Assembly: GCA_934086935.1 (NCBI GenBank)
Contig: CAKOIQ010000026.1
Location: forward strand, 1-7,687
DNA from: an uncultured Bacilli bacterium
GTDB lineage: Bacteria > Bacillota_I > Bacilli_A > RF39 > UBA660
Reading direction: 5' to 3'
DNA: 7,687 bases
A model generated the notes under the pieces. The model did no database searches. It saw only the letters and a program-made list of their open reading frames with translations, and had not been told where the DNA came from. Position 1 is the stretch's first letter. Every line of letters starts with the position of its first letter. Of this stretch, positions 6,832 to 7,687 are shown piece after piece. The translations under genes and the position numbers were made by a program.

Positions 6832-6858
6832 AAAAGGGAGTGTTTTGCTCTCTTTTTT
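6832..6858 (+). terminator. Rho-independent terminator upstream of the rpsO promoter
   Basis: AAAAGGGAG (6832-6840) pairs with CTCTCTTTT (6848-6856, one G-T) over a 7-nt loop, with T through 6858. A competing helix GCAAAA/TTTTGC (6830-6835 with 6843-6848) would exclude it. It insulates rpsO from comEC transcription and is the only terminator candidate with a T tract after comEC. Confidence 0.7.
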
Positions 6859-6870
6859 GTGCAAAAATAG

Positions 6871-6899
6871 TTGATTTTGCTGAGTTTATATAATATAAT
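6871..6899 (+). promoter_or_regulatory. rpsO-pnp promoter
   Basis: -35 TTGATT (6871-6876), a 17-bp spacer and a perfect -10 TATAAT (6894-6899). A second TATAAT overlaps it at 6889-6894. The predicted start is around 6905, leaving a leader of about 80 nt before rpsO. Confidence 0.8.
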
Positions 6900-6904
6900 G
6901 TAAA

Positions 6905-6987
6905 GGAAGTTTTATCTTGGTTTGGACTTATCTTCCGAATTTAGACTAGGGTATAACCGATTATATAAGAAATGGAGGAATTTTATT
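6905..6987 (+). promoter_or_regulatory. Structured rpsO leader, candidate S15 autoregulatory element
   Basis: GGAAG (6905-6909) can pair with CTTCC (6932-6936). TTGGTT (6917-6922) can pair with AACCGA (6955-6960, one G-T), crossing the first helix to make a pseudoknot. Alternatively TCTTCC (6931-6936) can pair with the rpsO Shine-Dalgarno GGAGGA (6974-6979, one G-T). Ribosomal protein S15 represses its own translation through leader structures in several bacteria, including a pseudoknot in E. coli. Whether this leader follows any described class cannot be decided by eye. Confidence 0.5.
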
Positions 6988-7257
6988 ATGGCAGTTTCTA
7001 AAGAACAAATTGCTAAACGTGTTACAGAATTTAGTAAAGATGCTAAAAATACTGGTGATACTAGTGTACAAATTGCAATCCTTACTGATAAAATTAACAA
7101 TTTAACTGAACATTTAAAAGAAAATAAACATGACTATCATTCAAAAAGAGGTTTATTCTTAATGATTGGTAAAAGACGTAGTTTATTAGATTACTTAAAG
7201 AAAAATGATGTTGTTAAATATCGTGAAGTAATTAAAAAATTAAATATTAGAAAATAG
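6988..7257 (+). CDS. rpsO: 30S ribosomal protein S15
   Basis: A primary-binding small-subunit protein that contacts the 16S rRNA three-way junction in the central domain and enables later assembly of the platform. It has 89 residues, the normal bacterial length. The family signature is complete: TGDTSVQIAILTDKI (22-36) with the RNA-contacting Thr22, Gly23, Thr25 and Gln28; KHDYHSKRGL (47-56) with Asp49 and Ser52; and KRRSLLDYLKKND (62-74). Start: ATG 6988 followed by AVSKEQ, with GGAGG (6974-6978) nine bases upstream. An upstream in-frame TTG is ignored because it would add a non-homologous extension. It is transcribed from its own promoter through a structured leader and shares its transcript with pnp. 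The stop codon TAG touches the following terminator. Confidence 0.97.
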   Translation: MAVSKEQIAKRVTEFSKDAKNTGDTSVQIAILTDKINNLTEHLKENKHDYHSKRGLFLMIGKRRSLLDYLKKNDVVKYREVIKKLNIRK

Positions 7258-7285
7258 GGCACTGAATTTTTTAGTGTCTTTTTTT
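7256..7285 (+). terminator. Intercistronic terminator/attenuator between rpsO and pnp
   Basis: A stem of about 11 bp (7256-7266 with 7270-7280, with G-T pairs) around GGCACT and AGTGTC, followed by T through 7285. It begins within the rpsO stop codon. Only about seven bases separate the T tract from the pnp ribosome binding site, so pnp must depend on readthrough or on a promoter inside rpsO. Confidence 0.75.
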
Positions 7286-7301
7286 ATTGATTGGAGGATA
7301 T

Positions 7302-7687
7302 ATGAAGAAAGAATTTAGTTATGATTTTTTAGGAAGAAAAATAATTGTTGAAGTTGGAGAATTGGCTAAACAAGCTGATGGAGCTGTATTAGTTAGATAT
7401 GGTGATACTGTAGTTTTATCAGCATCTGTTATGAGTAACAATGTTGGTACTGGTGATTTCTTTCCTTTAACAGTTGTTTATAACGAAAAATTATATTCTG
7501 TAGGTAAAATACCTGGAGGATTTATTAAAAGGGAGGGTAAACCTTCTGATAGTGCAACACTTGCAGCACGTTTAATAGATAGACCTATTAGACCTATGTT
7601 TGATGAAAATTTTAGAAATGAAGTTCAAGTTATTAATACTATATTATCTGTTGATCCAAATAATACACCAGAGATGACTGCTTTATT
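7302..7687 (+). CDS. pnp: Polyribonucleotide nucleotidyltransferase (PNPase), N-terminal part
   Basis: A phosphorolytic 3'-to-5' exoribonuclease of mRNA decay; family members are trimeric rings. The first 128 codons are present and the gene runs off the window. Visible family features are the first RNase PH-like domain with GAVLVRYGDTVVLSASV (27-43), then GDFFPLTVVYNEKLYSVGKI (51-70), PGGFIKREGKPSD (71-83) and ARLIDRPIRPMF (89-100). The second RNase PH domain and the KH and S1 RNA-binding domains would lie beyond the edge. Start: ATG with GGAGG (7293-7297) four bases upstream. The rpsO-pnp order is widely conserved in bacteria. Expression relative to rpsO is probably set by the terminator between them. 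Confidence 0.96.
   Translation, partial: MKKEFSYDFLGRKIIVEVGELAKQADGAVLVRYGDTVVLSASVMSNNVGTGDFFPLTVVYNEKLYSVGKIPGGFIKREGKPSDSATLAARLIDRPIRPMFDENFRNEVQVINTILSVDPNNTPEMTAL

Noticed and set aside
6828..6893. A 21-codon ORF (starting MQKGVFCSLF) running through the terminator into the rpsO promoter
   Set aside because: It has no ribosome binding site and lies across a terminator and promoter, so it is most likely chance.
6922..6987. An N-terminal extension of rpsO from an upstream in-frame TTG
   Set aside because: The added residues do not belong to S15, and the strong GGAGG site points to ATG 6988.
6912..7100. A 62-codon minus-strand open frame opposite the rpsO leader and start
   Set aside because: It is antisense to rpsO, shows no family resemblance, and rpsO is certain in this place.
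1..7687. CRISPR array, tRNA, rRNA or insertion sequence
   Set aside because: I saw no regularly spaced direct repeats, tRNA-like cloverleaf, conserved rRNA segments or transposase frames in either strand.

Overview
The window is a very AT-rich stretch of a bacterial chromosome. Strong GGAGG-type Shine-Dalgarno sites, T-tailed hairpin terminators, a ymfF-ymfH peptidase pair, comEA-comEC and rpsO-pnp point to a low-GC Bacillota. It is probably a small-genome member of the Bacilli, of the kind common in uncultured animal-associated lineages. That placement is inferred from gene content and composition and is not proven. All intact genes read through with the standard code. They contain no tryptophan codon of either kind, and no gene ends in TGA.

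Layout. (1) 1-125: the last codons of an unidentified plus-strand gene, with its terminator over the stop codon, then a second, bidirectional terminator. (2) 122-599: two headless gene remnants placed back to back. One is the C-terminus of an XRE-type helix-turn-helix repressor (minus); the other is an Ig-like DUF4352/DUF5067-type protein (plus). Both lose their 5' ends at the same point near 209, as one deletion between divergent genes would produce. (3) 617-1339: deoD, purine nucleoside phosphorylase, on the minus strand. (4) 1340-1437: a compact divergent promoter region whose two extended -10 boxes form a near-perfect palindrome. (5) 1438-3976: ymfF and ymfH, two overlapping M16 peptidase-like genes that appear to split the active site between them. 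(6) 4054-6676: comEA and comEC, the DNA receptor and channel of natural transformation, overlapping by 44 bp. (7) 6677-6987: a 311-bp stretch without a supported protein gene. It holds an isolated GC-rich hairpin, an unexplained segment ending in a terminator, the rpsO promoter and a structured rpsO leader. (8) 6988-7687: rpsO (ribosomal protein S15), an intercistronic terminator and the first 128 codons of pnp (polynucleotide phosphorylase).

How the genes relate. deoD salvages purine bases from nucleosides. ymfF/ymfH form a probable heterodimeric zinc protease. comEA/comEC bind and import single-stranded DNA. rpsO-pnp is the widely conserved pairing of ribosome assembly and RNA decay. No novel multi-gene system is evident. 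The most interesting signals are regulatory: the palindromic divergent promoter, stop codons buried in terminator stems, competing helices in the rpsO leader, and the two-sided deletion scar.
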